DNA from: Saprospiraceae bacterium
Lineage (GTDB): Bacteria; Bacteroidota; Bacteroidia; Chitinophagales; Saprospiraceae
Length of the DNA: 13,944 nt
Direction of reading: 5' to 3'
Assembly: GCA_023299965.1 (NCBI GenBank)
Contig: JALZVN010000214.1
Coordinates: 1-13,944 of the forward strand
A program made the translations under genes and the position numbers. The number at the start of each line of letters is the position of its first letter. Position 1 is the stretch's first letter. The notes below the pieces were generated by a model. The model did not search any database, was not told the origin of the DNA, and saw only the letters and a list, made by a program, of their open reading frames with translations. Positions 13,882 to 13,944 of this stretch are shown here, one piece after another.

Positions 13882-13944
13882 TTGTATTTTTTTAGAAACT
13901 CACTAAATCAAACCTACTTGTGATTTCAATTCTTGATTTTCTTT

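Noticed and set aside
1..13944. CRISPR array, tRNA, rRNA, transposase or phage genes
   Set aside because: No regularly spaced direct repeats, no cloverleaf or rRNA-like sequence and no mobile-element protein could be seen.

Overview
The window looks like a chromosomal segment of an AT-rich Bacteroidota bacterium. The signs are the cytochrome oxidase gene order (two subunit III genes, a Bacteroidota-type subunit IV, DUF420), a PorT-like outer-membrane barrel, general lack of Shine-Dalgarno sequences with A-rich start contexts, and GC-rich hairpin elements between operons. A Saprospiria or Flavobacteriia-like marine lineage is my inference from gene content; no rRNA is present to confirm it.

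Layout. (1) 1-2006: distal end of an aa3/caa3-type oxidase operon: a probable C-terminal scrap of heme O synthase, two subunit III proteins, subunit IV, then a strong intrinsic terminator. (2) 2043-3527: a tightly coupled trio of oxidase-biogenesis-type membrane proteins: an SCO-like protein that has lost its copper-binding cysteines, a DUF420/CtaM-like protein, and a tiny exported CPMC protein. (3) 3528-5600: mostly non-coding, holding one outer-membrane beta-barrel gene on the minus strand flanked by two inverted copies of a structured dispersed element, plus about 0.7 kb with only doubtful remnants. (4) 5601-9056: a compact three-gene cassette of a TPR-AAA+ ATPase, a TPR protein with six membrane spans and an all-TPR protein, suggesting one membrane-tethered machine of unknown function. 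(5) 9057-9235: a third, divergent copy of the dispersed element. (6) 9236-13944: sugar-acid genes. Mannose-6-phosphate isomerase-like and SDR mannonate/fructuronate oxidoreductase genes on the plus strand converge on an Nramp-fold transporter and mannonate dehydratase (uxuA) operon on the minus strand.

How the genes work together. Regions 1 and 2 serve terminal respiration. The SDR and UxuA are consecutive steps of hexuronate catabolism (fructuronate to mannonate to 2-keto-3-deoxygluconate). The Nramp-fold protein is cotranscribed with uxuA, and an 18-bp palindrome upstream almost matches the classical UxuR/ExuR operator. Its Nramp metal-ligand motifs are replaced (DPGN by GTGS, MPH by FSG), so it may carry a sugar acid rather than a metal. 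That and the TPR-AAA+ cassette are the most interesting items here.
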